Assembly: GCF_014192015.1 (NCBI RefSeq)
Contig: NZ_JACHXJ010000006.1
Coordinates: forward strand, 483,195 to 547,194
Direction of reading: 5' to 3'
Length of the DNA: 64,000 bases
DNA from: Paenibacillus rhizosphaerae
GTDB taxonomy: Bacteria; Bacillota; Bacilli; Paenibacillales; Paenibacillaceae
Shown here: positions 53,058-62,447 of the stretch, piece by piece
Layout: each line of letters starts with the position of its first letter
Numbering within the stretch: position 1 is the first letter of the stretch
Notes under the pieces: generated by a model
What the model saw: the letters and a program-made list of their open reading frames with translations, nothing else
What the model was told of the DNA's origin: nothing
Database searches by the model: none
Made by a program: the position numbers and the translations under genes

Positions 53058-54230
53058 TTATCCTTGCCTCCAGATGTTAGTTTGTTCAACCCAGTCGAGA
53101 CCATCCTGCACGTCTTTGCACAGCAGGTTGATATGTCCCATTTTACGGTCTTTCTTCACTTCGCTCTTGCCGTATAAATGAAGCTTCGGCACCACGCCGT
53201 ATTCGGTGACGGCGATGCTCGGTCTGCCGCTGGCGCGGATCACCTGATCCAGATGCTGGCCGAGCACGTTGACCATGACGACCGGGGTCAGCAGCGTCGT
53301 ATCGCCAAGCGGCATGTTGCACACAGCACGGACATGCTGCTCGAACTGCGAGGTGGCGCAGGCCTCCATCGTGTAGTGGCCGGAGTTGTGCGGACGCGGC
53401 GCCAGCTCGTTCACGTACAGCTGACCGTCCTTCGTCACGAACATCTCCACGGCCAGCAGGCCGACCGCACCCAAGTGCTCCACGAGCTGCTCCGCCAGCT
53501 TGCGTGCTTCCCGCTGAACCTGCTCCTCGACTCTCGCCGGGACGATCGACAGGTGCAAAATATTGTTCACATGAATATTTTCTGCCACCGGGAAGCTTTT
53601 TACTTCTCCTTTTGGACTTCGGGCGGCAATAACTGAAATTTCGCATTGAAAATCAACGAATTTCTCCAGTACCAGCTCGCGGCCGGTGGCTGCCAGTTCT
53701 TCGTATGCCGCCTCGAGCTGATCTTCCGAACGGAGAACGATCTGGCCTTTGCCGTCGTAACCTCCGGTGGCGGTCTTCATCACGCCGGGAAGACCAAGCT
53801 CGGCAGCTGCCTCTCTGAGGCTCTCCAGGCTCGTAATTTCGCGGTACGGCGCCACGGGTACGCCCGCAGCTTCGATCGCCCGCTTCTCCCGGAGGCGGTG
53901 CTGCGTCGTATAGAGCAGCGAGCTTCCTTGGGGCACGCTGGATTCCTTCTCCAGCAGCGCGGCCACTTCCGCGTCGACATTTTCGAATTCGTACGTGATG
54001 ACATCCGACGCCGCCGCTAACCGGCGGGCCGCGTCAACGTCGTCGTAAGCCGCTTCAATCTGTCCCGCGACCTGCCCACAGGGCGAATCCTGCGTCGGAT
54101 CGAGTGTGATGAAGCGGTACCCCATGGCGGTTCCGGCCAGCGCCATCATCCGTCCCAGCTGGCCGCCGCCCAGAACACCGATCGTGGAACCAGGGAGCCA
54201 TGTCTGCTGCGATGCCTGATTGCTGCTCAT
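53058..54230 (-). CDS. purK: N5-carboxyaminoimidazole ribonucleotide synthase
   Basis: A 390-residue ATP-grasp enzyme that makes N5-CAIR from AIR, bicarbonate and ATP. It starts WLPGSTIGVLGGGQLGRMMA and has the ATP-grasp core LGLPGVMKTATGGYDGKGQI and YVNELAPRPHNSGHYTMEAC. It overlaps purE by four bases (ATGA), so the two are coupled; they form the pair that replaces PurE class II in bacteria. Confidence 0.97.
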   Translation of the reverse strand: MSSNQASQQTWLPGSTIGVLGGGQLGRMMALAGTAMGYRFITLDPTQDSPCGQVAGQIEAAYDDVDAARRLAAASDVITYEFENVDAEVAALLEKESSVPQGSSLLYTTQHRLREKRAIEAAGVPVAPYREITSLESLREAAAELGLPGVMKTATGGYDGKGQIVLRSEDQLEAAYEELAATGRELVLEKFVDFQCEISVIAARSPKGEVKSFPVAENIHVNNILHLSIVPARVEEQVQREARKLAEQLVEHLGAVGLLAVEMFVTKDGQLYVNELAPRPHNSGHYTMEACATSQFEQHVRAVCNMPLGDTTLLTPVVMVNVLGQHLDQVIRASGRPSIAVTEYGVVPKLHLYGKSEVKKDRKMGHINLLCKDVQDGLDWVEQTNIWRQG

Positions 54231-54712
54231 AGCGAATCACTGCTTTCCAGCACTTCGTCGCGGATTGCATCTCTTCGTAATTGCACCCGTGCTTGAACCT
54301 CGCTGTCATAGGCCCCGATGATTTGCGCGGCCAGGAGGCCCGCATTCGTGGCGCCCGCCTTGCCGATGGCTACCGTCGCGACCGGAATGCCACCCGGCAT
54401 CTGGACGATCGACAGAAGCGAATCCAGGCCGTTCAGCGCCTTGGACTGCACAGGCACGCCGATGACCGGCAGCGTCGTCTTGGACGCTACCATGCCCGGC
54501 AAATGCGCGGCACCGCCGGCTCCGGCGATGATGACCTTGAGTCCGCGCTCCGCCGCCTGCTCCGCAAAGGCGAACATCAGGTCCGGCGTCCGGTGTGCGG
54601 ACACAACCTTTTTCTCATACGGAATTTGCAGTTCGTCCAGGACGAGACATGCATGCTGCATCGTTTCCCAATCCGATTTGCTGCCCATAATGACAGCGAC
54701 CGCTGCTGACAT
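54227..54712 (-). CDS. purE: N5-CAIR mutase
   Basis: A 161-residue homo-octameric class I PurE that isomerises N5-CAIR to CAIR. Signature VAVIMGSKSDWETMQHACLV at the start, VVSAHRTPDLMFAFAEQA with the catalytic Ser/His, and GAGGAAHLPGMVASKTTLPV. It is the first gene of the pur operon, following a guanine riboswitch; the ribosome site is weak (GTGGGTTG), which may reflect folding with the leader. It overlaps purK by four bases. Confidence 0.98.
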   Translation of the reverse strand: MSAAVAVIMGSKSDWETMQHACLVLDELQIPYEKKVVSAHRTPDLMFAFAEQAAERGLKVIIAGAGGAAHLPGMVASKTTLPVIGVPVQSKALNGLDSLLSIVQMPGGIPVATVAIGKAGATNAGLLAAQIIGAYDSEVQARVQLRRDAIRDEVLESSDSL

Positions 54713-54759
54713 GTTTCAACCCACTTTCCAAAAGTTTTTTATTCATTCGGGGAAAGACC

Positions 54760-54812
54760 TAAAAAGGCCCGGTGCCCGAGAAATACGTTGACTTTCAGGA
54801 TACCGGACCGGG
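54760..54812 (-). terminator. Riboswitch terminator ahead of purE
   Basis: On the minus strand CCCGGT (54812-54807) and ACCGGG (54773-54768) are followed by CCTTTTT (A-run at 54760-54765). It lies between the guanine aptamer and purE and is the expected off-state terminator. Confidence 0.7.
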
Positions 54813-54891
54813 TAAGGAATACCGCTGCCGCAAACGCAGCAAGGAGGGAAGCCTTTCCGTCCATCGGAACCGGCGACTCCTCGGCAGTACT

Positions 54892-54961
54892 CCTTCGTAG
54901 TCCGGACATTTACGGTATCCGGGTAGAAACTTCCGGGCCATATCCCCGGCTTTATACGAGA
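54892..54961 (-). ncRNA. Guanine riboswitch aptamer
   Basis: On the minus strand the sequence carries the purine-riboswitch core blocks in order: CTCGTATAAAGCCGGGGATA, TGGCCC, AAGTTTCTACC, GTAAATGTCCGGACTACGAAG (given in parts). The two loop motifs and the three-way-junction bases match the xpt-type consensus. The specificity base in GGACTACG is C, so the ligand is predicted to be guanine or hypoxanthine rather than adenine. P1 pairs TCGTA with TACGA. It should switch off the pur operon by transcription termination. Confidence 0.95.
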
Positions 54962-55049
54962 TCAATTCATTCAATTATTGGTTCATTCCCTTAACCATCC
55001 AGCGATGGTTCTTTGCCTCTTCCAAATCCCTTAAGGCTTTACACCTAAC

Positions 55050-55079
55050 AGTTTAACAATCCCCTACACAACATGTCAA
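55050..55079 (-). promoter_or_regulatory. pur operon promoter
   Basis: On the minus strand -35 TTGACA (55079-55074), spacer of 18, -10 TAAACT (55055-55050). It lies just downstream of the PurR boxes and about 90 bases before the riboswitch. Confidence 0.6.
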
Positions 55080-55082
55080 CTA

Positions 55083-55126
55083 AAACACGAACAATTAAAA
55101 GAGTGTAAAATCGAATGTTCGGATTT
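55083..55126 (-). promoter_or_regulatory. Inverted PurR boxes of the pur operon
   Basis: AAATCCGAACATT on the minus strand (55126-55114) fits the PurBox consensus AWWWCCGAACWWT at all 13 positions. AAACACGAACAAT on the plus strand (55083-55095) fits with one mismatch and has the opposite orientation. The boxes are 18 bases apart, as for Bacillus PurR. PurR would repress unless PRPP is high. Confidence 0.85.
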
Positions 55127-55152
55127 TGCCATCGATCATTCCTAAAACAAAA

Positions 55153-55182
55153 CCAGTGCACCCCATATTCGGGGCACACTGG
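55153..55182 (-). terminator. Terminator of uspA
   Basis: CCAGTGCACCCC (55153-55164) and GGGGCACACTGG (55171-55182); the minus-strand RNA pairs over 12 bp with two G-U pairs, followed by TTTTGTTTT. Confidence 0.8.
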
Positions 55183-55198
55183 CTTATAATCCCATCAT

Positions 55199-55633
55199 TT
55201 ATTTGACGACTAGCACCGGAATGGTCGCATGCTGCACGACGTTGTGGCTGACGCTGCCGAGGACGAATTCGCGGATTCCGCCCAGGCCGCGGCTGCCGAT
55301 GACGATCAGGTCGTTGCCTTTTTCCTTGGCGTATTCCAGAATGACTTCCGCAGGTCCGCCCTGGATCATCTCCGCATTGCAGGCGACGCCTTCGCCGTCG
55401 AGGCGCGTCTTCACTTCAGCGACCGTCTGTTCAGCGAGTTCATAGAAGTCCTGGTTGACGGACGCCGGAATCGGAGCCATGCCTTCACCGATGTATACGC
55501 GCGGGAAATCAAAGACGTGTACGACGTCGATCACCGCGTCAGGGGCCGCTTTCGCCAGTTCGATGGCACGTTCAAGAGCCTTATTGGAAGCTTTGGAACC
55601 ATCATAAGCTAAAAGAATTTTGGAAAATAACAT
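55199..55633 (-). CDS. Universal stress protein, UspA family
   Basis: A 144-residue UspA-fold protein. The start FSKILLAYDGSKASNKALER contains the first nucleotide contact, and the ATP-binding motif G-2x-G-9x-G(S/T) is present as GSRGLGGIREFVLGSVS, ending TIPVLVVK. It is the ATP-binding class of Usp. It is a lone gene on the minus strand and shares no operon; the terminator lies 17 bases after it. Its start at 55633 fits the family, preceded by a purine-rich stretch without a perfect SD. Confidence 0.93.
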   Translation of the reverse strand: MLFSKILLAYDGSKASNKALERAIELAKAAPDAVIDVVHVFDFPRVYIGEGMAPIPASVNQDFYELAEQTVAEVKTRLDGEGVACNAEMIQGGPAEVILEYAKEKGNDLIVIGSRGLGGIREFVLGSVSHNVVQHATIPVLVVK

Positions 55634-55740
55634 GATGACGCACCTGCGCTTTCTCTGTATGAAGTGTGAATTGAGATGTTATTAAACCGAATTAGCAAGA
55701 AATGAAACCATTTTGTACCATCAAGCCGTAAAACGGGAAA

Positions 55741-56004
55741 TCAACTCATGAAAAAAGCGTACAAAACCGCATTAACGAACAGCAGCAGCGGTATCCCGAC
55801 CCGAAAGCTCAGATGCCTGGTCTTGTGGCGTTTGCGGTACATGGCGATCAGTACGCCCAGCGCACCGCCGATGGCGGCAAGCAGAAAGAGCGTTCTTTCC
55901 GGCACACGGTCGCGCCTGTTCCTTGCCCTTCTTTTATCCTCGGACATGATCAGGTAACCTACCGCGTTGATAAAAATAAACCAGATCAAGAGCGCCGTCC
56001 TCAC
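55741..56004 (-). CDS. DUF1294 family membrane protein
   Basis: An 87-residue protein with three hydrophobic helices (about 4-20, 38-55 and 68-85) and a strongly basic loop DKRRARNRRDRVPERTLFLL. The second helix is the DUF1294 hallmark AAIGGALGVLIAMYRKRHKT. Function unknown. It stands alone between uspA and topB. Confidence 0.88.
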   Translation of the reverse strand: MRTALLIWFIFINAVGYLIMSEDKRRARNRRDRVPERTLFLLAAIGGALGVLIAMYRKRHKTRHLSFRVGIPLLLFVNAVLYAFFMS

Positions 56005-56173
56005 TTACGCTACCACCCCCGTTCTACTGCATACTTCTATTATAAAACTTTACTAGCCAAGAGACAAACAGCCAGGCATCCGTCTTCCAGCATTCCCAGC
56101 AAAAACGCCTTCCTGGCGGAGTTTTCCTAAGCAATGATAGAACAAGATCCGTGTCTCCGGCGTAAATGACGGC

Positions 56174-56233
56174 CTCCTCTCGTTTAAGAGAATCCAGTGA
56201 ATTAGCTAGATTTCTCTTCGTCGGCGAGAGGAG
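56174..56233. other. Two nested stems upstream of DUF1294 and downstream of topB
   Basis: CTCCTCTCG (56174-56182) / CGAGAGGAG (56225-56233) with an inner AAGAGAA (56186-56192) / TTTCTCTT (56211-56218). No T-run on either strand, so terminator activity is doubtful. Confidence 0.45.
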
Positions 56234-56294
56234 ACAGGTTTAATGCATGCTCTGGCCGATCATCCAGAACATGCCACCTGGGTCTATCAGTCCG

Positions 56295-58433
56295 TTAACC
56301 GTTCTTCTTCTCCATCGCCGCTTTGAGCAGTTCCCCGAGGTTCGAGCCGATCGGCTCCTGCTTCTTGGCGTACTGCTGAACCAGCTTACGCTCCTCGCGC
56401 TTGTTCACATGCTTGCTGTCCTTGTTGACCGTCTCCGTAATGCCGCAGGACAGGCACTGCACATACAGGCCGGCTTTGCCTTCCTTCATCTCCATCTTCT
56501 TGTGGCACTGCGGGCAGCGGCGGTTCGACAGACGCTTCTCGTCCGAACGGCGGTAGCCGCAGTCCTCGCTCGGGCAGACGAGCATCTTGCCGCGCTTGCC
56601 CTTCTTCTCCAGCAGTCGGGTCCCGCAGTCCGGACAGTGGCTGTTCGAGACGTTATGCGGCTTGTAATCCGCCGAACTGTTCTTCACGCCGGCCACCAGA
56701 TCCTTGGACATGCCGCGGATTCCCTTCAGGAACGGCTCCGGCTGCCCCTGGCCGCGGGCGATCTTCTCCAGCTCGGCTTCCCACTTGGCCGTCAGCTGCG
56801 GCGTCCGCAGCTCCGGCGCGACGAGTCCGATCAGCTGCTTGCCTTTGCCCGTCGGATGCAGCGCGTTCCCCTGGCGCTCAATCGTATCAGAGTTTACCAG
56901 CTTCTCGATAATGTCCGCGCGCGTCGCCGGGGTACCGAGGCCATGCTTCTCCATCTGGGACAGCAGCGCTGCTTCGGTATAGCGCTTCGGCGGCAAAGTC
57001 CGGCCGCCCTGCATAATGACCCGCTGCACCCTGACGGCTTCGCCCTCGTTCAGCACCGGAAGCTGGGCTCCGCTCTCTTCGGCGTCGCCGTCAGCCGACG
57101 AATCCTCGTCCGATTCGTCCGACACGTCGCCGCCGTATACCTCGCGCCAGCCGCTCTCCTTGATCGTCGTTCCTTTCACATGAAGGGCCTCGCCTTCCAC
57201 GTCGATCGTCACCGCAACCGCGTCGTACCGTGCCGGCGGGTAGAACAGGCTGATGAAGCGCCGGACGATCAAGTCGTACAGCTTGCGTTCTTCAGTGTTC
57301 AGTTGGTTCAATAGCACGGTCTCTTCCGTCGGGATGATCGCGTGGTGATCGCTGACTTTCGAATCGTCCACGACGCGTTTGGTTATATTCAAATTTTTCC
57401 GCAGCAGCGGACGCGCCAGGGAAGCATACGGCCCGATGGCAACGCTCTCCAGGCGTTCCTTCAGCGTGCCGGTCATATCCGACGTCAGATAGCGGCTGTC
57501 GGTCCGGGGATAGGTGACGAGCTTGTGCTGCTCATACAAGCGCTGAAGCACGTTGGACGTCTGCTTCGCGGAGAAGCCGAACCGGCGGTTCGCATCGCGC
57601 TGCAGCTCGGTCAGGTCGTAAGCGAGCGGATGAGGCTCGACCTTCTCCGTCTTCTTCACCTTGACGATCCGGCCGGACGATCCGTCCAGCTTGCGCTTCA
57701 AGGCTTCGGCCGCGCTCTTGTCGAAAATGCGGGCATCACCGTTGTTCCCACGCCACACCGCGGCAAATCCGCCGAAGTCGGCCTTGATGGTGTCGTATTC
57801 CTCCGACCGGAAATTCACGATTTCATTTTCCCGGTCCATGATCATGCCCAGTGTCGGGGTCTGCACCCGTCCTGCGGAGAGCTGCGCCCCGAATTTGACG
57901 GTGAGCGCCCGCGTCACGTTCAGGCCGATCATCCAGTCGGCTTCAGCCCGGCAGCGCGCGGATTCGTACAGCCGGTCGAACTGGTTCCCCGGCTTCAGCG
58001 AAGCAAAGCCTTCCTTGATCGCCTTGTCCGTCTGCGAGGAAATCCAGAGCCGCTTGAACGGCTTGTTCCATTTTCCCATCTTCATGATCCACCGGGCGAG
58101 AAGCTCCCCTTCCCGCGCGGCGTCCGTCGCCACAATCAACTCACCGACGTCCTGGCGGCGGAGCTGCTGCTGCACGACCTTGAACTGCTGGGCGGATTCA
58201 CGCAGCACCTTCAGCTTCATCGATTCCGGCAGGATCGGCAGATCCTCCAGGTTCCAGGTTGCGTACTTATTGTCGTAATCCTCGGGCTCTGCGAGTCCGA
58301 CCAAATGGCCCAGCGCCCACGTGACAATATATTTCGGACCTTCGATATATCCTTTATGCTTGTCGCGGCTTCCCATGACGCGCGCAATTTCGCGGGCCAC
58401 GGAAGGCTTTTCGGCTAATATCAATGATTTCAT
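56295..58433 (-). CDS. topB: DNA topoisomerase III
   Basis: A 712-residue type IA topoisomerase that relaxes and decatenates single-stranded regions. The TOPRIM domain has LILAEKPSVAREIARVMGSR (Glu8) and VATDAAREGELLARWI (Asp104). The active-site Tyr308 lies in TYPRTDSRY. The central toroid includes AGRVQTPTLGMIMDRE. The C-terminal region has zinc-finger cysteine pairs (CPDCGTRLLEKK, CPSEDCGYRRSDE, CPQCHKKMEMKEG and CLSCG), four in all, as in B. subtilis TopB. A short acidic insert (SDESDEDSSADGDAEESG, about 437-455) lies before the zinc fingers. Confidence 0.97.
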   Translation of the reverse strand: MKSLILAEKPSVAREIARVMGSRDKHKGYIEGPKYIVTWALGHLVGLAEPEDYDNKYATWNLEDLPILPESMKLKVLRESAQQFKVVQQQLRRQDVGELIVATDAAREGELLARWIMKMGKWNKPFKRLWISSQTDKAIKEGFASLKPGNQFDRLYESARCRAEADWMIGLNVTRALTVKFGAQLSAGRVQTPTLGMIMDRENEIVNFRSEEYDTIKADFGGFAAVWRGNNGDARIFDKSAAEALKRKLDGSSGRIVKVKKTEKVEPHPLAYDLTELQRDANRRFGFSAKQTSNVLQRLYEQHKLVTYPRTDSRYLTSDMTGTLKERLESVAIGPYASLARPLLRKNLNITKRVVDDSKVSDHHAIIPTEETVLLNQLNTEERKLYDLIVRRFISLFYPPARYDAVAVTIDVEGEALHVKGTTIKESGWREVYGGDVSDESDEDSSADGDAEESGAQLPVLNEGEAVRVQRVIMQGGRTLPPKRYTEAALLSQMEKHGLGTPATRADIIEKLVNSDTIERQGNALHPTGKGKQLIGLVAPELRTPQLTAKWEAELEKIARGQGQPEPFLKGIRGMSKDLVAGVKNSSADYKPHNVSNSHCPDCGTRLLEKKGKRGKMLVCPSEDCGYRRSDEKRLSNRRCPQCHKKMEMKEGKAGLYVQCLSCGITETVNKDSKHVNKREERKLVQQYAKKQEPIGSNLGELLKAAMEKKNG

Positions 58434-58531
58434 GACGTACCACCCTTTCTTTCCGTCCTATTATAACATTGAATCCGGCAGCGGATGCAAAAGGCGGGTA
58501 ACCCCGTTTTATCCTATCGCCTATGCAAAAG

Positions 58532-58587
58532 AAAATCCCCCAGCGGAACCTCGGCGAAAGCCGAAGATGCCACTGAAGGACCTGGGG
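58532..58587 (-). terminator. Terminator of the 46-residue gene
   Basis: On the minus strand CCCCAG ... CTGGGG flanks an inner CGGC-TTTC-GCCG hairpin, followed by ATTTTCTTTTG. It lies about 15 bases after the 46-residue gene. Confidence 0.65.
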
Positions 58588-58602
58588 TGGTGCGGTGATT
58601 GC

Positions 58603-58743
58603 CTAATCCTGTTCCTGTTTCGGAATTTGGTTCAGGCTCGGCGGAAATTTAGTAGCTTTATCCGGATGCAGTGCGGTGTACTCCTGTTTCCGGCTCGCTC
58701 TGTTTGGCAGGTTGCTGTCCTTGACCGGTTTACGATGCGGCAT
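58603..58743 (-). CDS. 46-residue basic protein of unknown function
   Basis: Frame reading MPHRKPVKDSNLPNRASRKQ, then EYTALHPDKATKFPPSLNQI and PKQEQD. It is basic and Pro/Gln-rich with no membrane helix. AGGGGGG lies eight bases ahead of the ATG, and a terminator follows. The small size and composition recall spore-associated SASP-like or core proteins, but I recognise no family. It lies between topB and the thioesterase gene. Confidence 0.6.
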   Translation of the reverse strand: MPHRKPVKDSNLPNRASRKQEYTALHPDKATKFPPSLNQIPKQEQD

Positions 58744-58819
58744 GCTTATCCCCCCTTATCTTTAACAATCCCCCGTTCGAGACGGAATTATCCATGGGAC
58801 CATGGGATGCCTTCTTCGT

Positions 58820-59563
58820 TTAGTTCGTTTCTTTCAATAGAAGATACGCGTCAAAATAATGCGACCCGTCTTCCGCTTGTCCGCTCACGTATATCCGGCC
58901 GCCGGACGGCTCAGACCTTTTTATCACCATTTCATCCCCGAGCCGGGCCTCGTGATGATACGTGATCCGAAAACCCGCATACGAATAACCCATAAGCTCT
59001 TCCTTGGTCAGCGTATCCATACACAGATCGGCATAACGGGAATTGTTCAGATGCAGATTGGCATCAATCCCGCTGTAACGGACCACAGAGCGGTACGAAT
59101 CATGAAGCGGCATGTCCTCAGGTATGGTTACTTTGTCCGGTGCTTCGCCGGCCGAATCCTCTTCATTAATGTAGACGTCAAAAGGAAATTTGGACGGCCG
59201 CAGCATTCTTCGTTTCTGGATGTCCACAAGCGCCCAAATGCTGCAGGCTTCGCCGAGAATCTCCCCGCCGCTGCCATAAATCATGAAGTCCCGCTGCCAC
59301 AAGGCCCCTCTCGGGCCTTTGTTCCAGGTCTCGATGTGGATTGTCTCCAGCGCCTGCGGCATCCGGTTGATGCGCAGATCCATTGTGATCAGCATCCAGC
59401 CCATGCCTGCTTCGATCATCTGGTCCCTCGTCGCCCCAAGCTGCTCCAGATCGGCGTCGGCCGTTCTCTGTGCCAAAGACAGCAGCACCGACAGCCGCGC
59501 TTCGGATTTAAAATCGATATCGTTGGAATGGATTAAGTAGGTTTCAGTCCACTTGTTGCCCAT
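58820..59563 (-). CDS. Acyl-ACP thioesterase
   Basis: A 247-residue protein of the acyl-ACP thioesterase family, two hot-dog modules. The first has ETYLIHSNDIDFKSEARLSV, GMGWMLITMDLRINRMPQAL and IETWNKGPRGALWQRDFMIY. The second has VRYSGIDANLHLNNSRYADL with the conserved Asn/His catalytic pair and TYHHEARLGDEMVIKRSE. It would hydrolyse acyl-ACP to free fatty acid. I chose ATG 59563 with GAGGAGAG at good distance. It is divergent from the damaged response-regulator gene. Confidence 0.9.
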   Translation of the reverse strand: MGNKWTETYLIHSNDIDFKSEARLSVLLSLAQRTADADLEQLGATRDQMIEAGMGWMLITMDLRINRMPQALETIHIETWNKGPRGALWQRDFMIYGSGGEILGEACSIWALVDIQKRRMLRPSKFPFDVYINEEDSAGEAPDKVTIPEDMPLHDSYRSVVRYSGIDANLHLNNSRYADLCMDTLTKEELMGYSYAGFRITYHHEARLGDEMVIKRSEPSGGRIYVSGQAEDGSHYFDAYLLLKETN

Positions 59564-59712
59564 GCTATGCGCTCTCTCCTCTTTTTCCGTTAAAAATATC
59601 ATCTCGCCCATTCATCCGCTGCAAAAAAGCCCTATCTTTCATCGGCTGCGCCCTTTTCCCTGTATGTATAAGAAGCAGCGTAACGTTCATCCTAAGGCCA
59701 CAACATCGCCGG

Positions 59713-59770
59713 AATTTAAGTGAATGTTAAGAAATTCGTGACCATAATGTTAAGGGTTTCGGTTTATAAT
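59713..59770 (+). promoter_or_regulatory. Response-regulator promoter with direct half-sites
   Basis: TTTAAG (59715), GTTAAG (59726) and GTTAAG (59749) are spaced 11 and 23 bases apart, about one and two helical turns, the arrangement used by OmpR-type regulators. A TATAAT box is at 59765-59770. The last half-site is where a -35 would be. Confidence 0.55.
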
Positions 59771-59828
59771 GCTATACATCAAGCATACTCCTAGTTTCCA
59801 CAATATTCAAAGAGGTGTGAATACCGTA

Positions 59829-60704
<876 letters not shown>

Positions 60705-60867
60705 ACGACCGGGTTATCGAGATCAAGCACGGCGACGGTTCGCAGGATAGCGCCACTGTGCTGTACCGGACACAGGACCGGGAGGAGAAGGTGGAACTCT
60801 GGCTGTCCCCGGCCGCCGGCAGCAACCTGCCGTTTTCCCTGCTATTTCTCCCCGTGTCGGAGAAATA

Positions 60868-60910
60868 AAAAAGACCCGCAAAGCGTTTGGAGCGCTTTCC
60901 GGGTCTTTTT
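60868..60910. terminator. Bidirectional terminator after the fused locus
   Basis: AAAAAGACCCG (60868-60878) / CGGGTCTTTTT (60900-60910) enclosing AAAGCG / CGCTTT, between the stalk fragment and the convergent MFS gene. Confidence 0.85.
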
Positions 60911-60941
60911 CGGCGGATCAGGCTGTAGTTCGGGTCGCAAA

Positions 60942-62294
60942 CTACATATTTTTGTGAATAGTCCCCGTATCCGGCGGCCCGCCTGAAGCTGCACTTACCA
61001 CAGCTTTCGTATCCGTCCGAATCCACCAAAAAGCCAGCGCCCCTGCAGCTAAAGCCGCATACGCCGCCAAGCGGAATCCGCCTGCGAGCCCCCAAGCCGA
61101 GCTAATCCAACCGGCGATAAACGGGCCCATAAACATGCCGACCGCGTAGACCGCCTGGTAAAACCCCATCGCCGTTGCCCGTTTGGACGGCTCAATGTGG
61201 GCCACCGACTTGCCCAAAAGAAGCGGAAAGACCAGTCCTTGAGCCAGCCCATTAAATATTTGGGTTACGCACAGCCAGCCAAAATTCGGCGCCACCGGGA
61301 TGCAAAACGTAAAAACGGCCGTTCCCACATACCCTACAGTTAACACAGCCCTTTCTCCAAAACGGTTAACGAGCGTCCGTCCGGCAAACAGCGTTGCCGC
61401 CGCATGCGGCAGCATGAAAGACAGCGTCAGCCAGGCCAGGTCGTTTTTGCTTGCTCCTAAGTCCAATGCTTGATTCGGCGTATATCCAAACATCGTGATG
61501 AACAGAACGCAGTGCGCCAGGATCGACAGAAAAGAAACCCGAAACAGCGTCCGGTCACGCATAACCGGTGCCAAATCCTGAAGCGACATCGGAGTGCGCC
61601 CCGGATCCGGCTCCTTTTCCCGCAAAAACAAAGCAAGTACAAGAGCGGCCACCGCGACGATACCTCCAAGCCAAAATGGCAGCTGCCAGTTCCAGCGCTC
61701 CACTAAATACCCGCTGACGAGCATACTCGTCAATTGGGCGGCCACAGTGGTGAACTGCATCATGCTCATTGCCCGGGTTACCTCATGTTTCGGGAAAAAG
61801 CCTGAGAACGCGACGGTGAACACCACCCAGGTCGACGCGGCGATCCCTGCCATCGCTCTCGCCGCCAGCGCCCAGCCCAACTGTCCGAACGCAGCAAACA
61901 TCAGCCCACTAAGCGCGCTGGCGGCCAACCCCAGCCAAATAAATGGACGGCGCTTTTCCATAAAGTCCGATAAAATACCGAGCGGCAGCCTGAACAGAAT
62001 CTGCATCAAACCGTAGGAACCGAGAACGATGCCCAGATATGTATAGGATGCCCCCAAATGCTCGATATAAGGCGACAAAATCGGAACATAAATATAAGAC
62101 GAGAACCAGTACAGGAAAACAACGGAGATAAACAGCACGACCTGCCTCCGGGAAAAGGAATCGTCCTTAGTTTGAGGTTGCTCTATTTCGTCCAAAGGTT
62201 CCGATGCACCAGGGGCAACAGTTCCATTAGAAACCAGAGGTTCGGTTGAACCCATTTCGTCAAGTCGCCGGGGTTCCTCTTTTTGAGTGTTCAA
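60942..62294 (-). CDS. Major facilitator superfamily transporter
   Basis: A 450-residue 12-helix MFS permease with a 48-residue hydrophilic N-terminal extension rich in Glu/Pro. The membrane part begins RRQVVLFISVVFLYWFSSYI. The inter-helix motif A appears as RLPLGILSDFMEKRRPFIWL, and its weaker copy in the second half around FAGRTLVNRFGERAVLTVGY. Helix 11 has KRATAMGFYQAVYAVGMFMG. It resembles drug/sugar-efflux type MFS proteins of Firmicutes; the substrate is unknown. The start ATG 62294 could be shortened. Confidence 0.9.
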   Translation of the reverse strand: MNTQKEEPRRLDEMGSTEPLVSNGTVAPGASEPLDEIEQPQTKDDSFSRRQVVLFISVVFLYWFSSYIYVPILSPYIEHLGASYTYLGIVLGSYGLMQILFRLPLGILSDFMEKRRPFIWLGLAASALSGLMFAAFGQLGWALAARAMAGIAASTWVVFTVAFSGFFPKHEVTRAMSMMQFTTVAAQLTSMLVSGYLVERWNWQLPFWLGGIVAVAALVLALFLREKEPDPGRTPMSLQDLAPVMRDRTLFRVSFLSILAHCVLFITMFGYTPNQALDLGASKNDLAWLTLSFMLPHAAATLFAGRTLVNRFGERAVLTVGYVGTAVFTFCIPVAPNFGWLCVTQIFNGLAQGLVFPLLLGKSVAHIEPSKRATAMGFYQAVYAVGMFMGPFIAGWISSAWGLAGGFRLAAYAALAAGALAFWWIRTDTKAVVSAASGGPPDTGTIHKNM

Positions 62295-62447
62295 TCCGTC
62301 ACCAGCCTTTCGTTCTTAGGAGTTTCTCCAAGCATAGGAGTTTCTACGAGCTTTGGAAGTCTGGAAAATATAGATAGTCATCAATTAACTAGAAAGCCAT
62401 ATAGGTCTGATTTTTTTATATGTTCACCCCTTCGGTATTGCGTGACA

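Noticed and set aside
56240..56294. Tail of a VOC-type gene directly after topB
   Set aside because: Minus-strand frame reads LIDPGGMFWMIGQSMH before a stop, which resembles a VOC C-terminus, but it is too short to claim.
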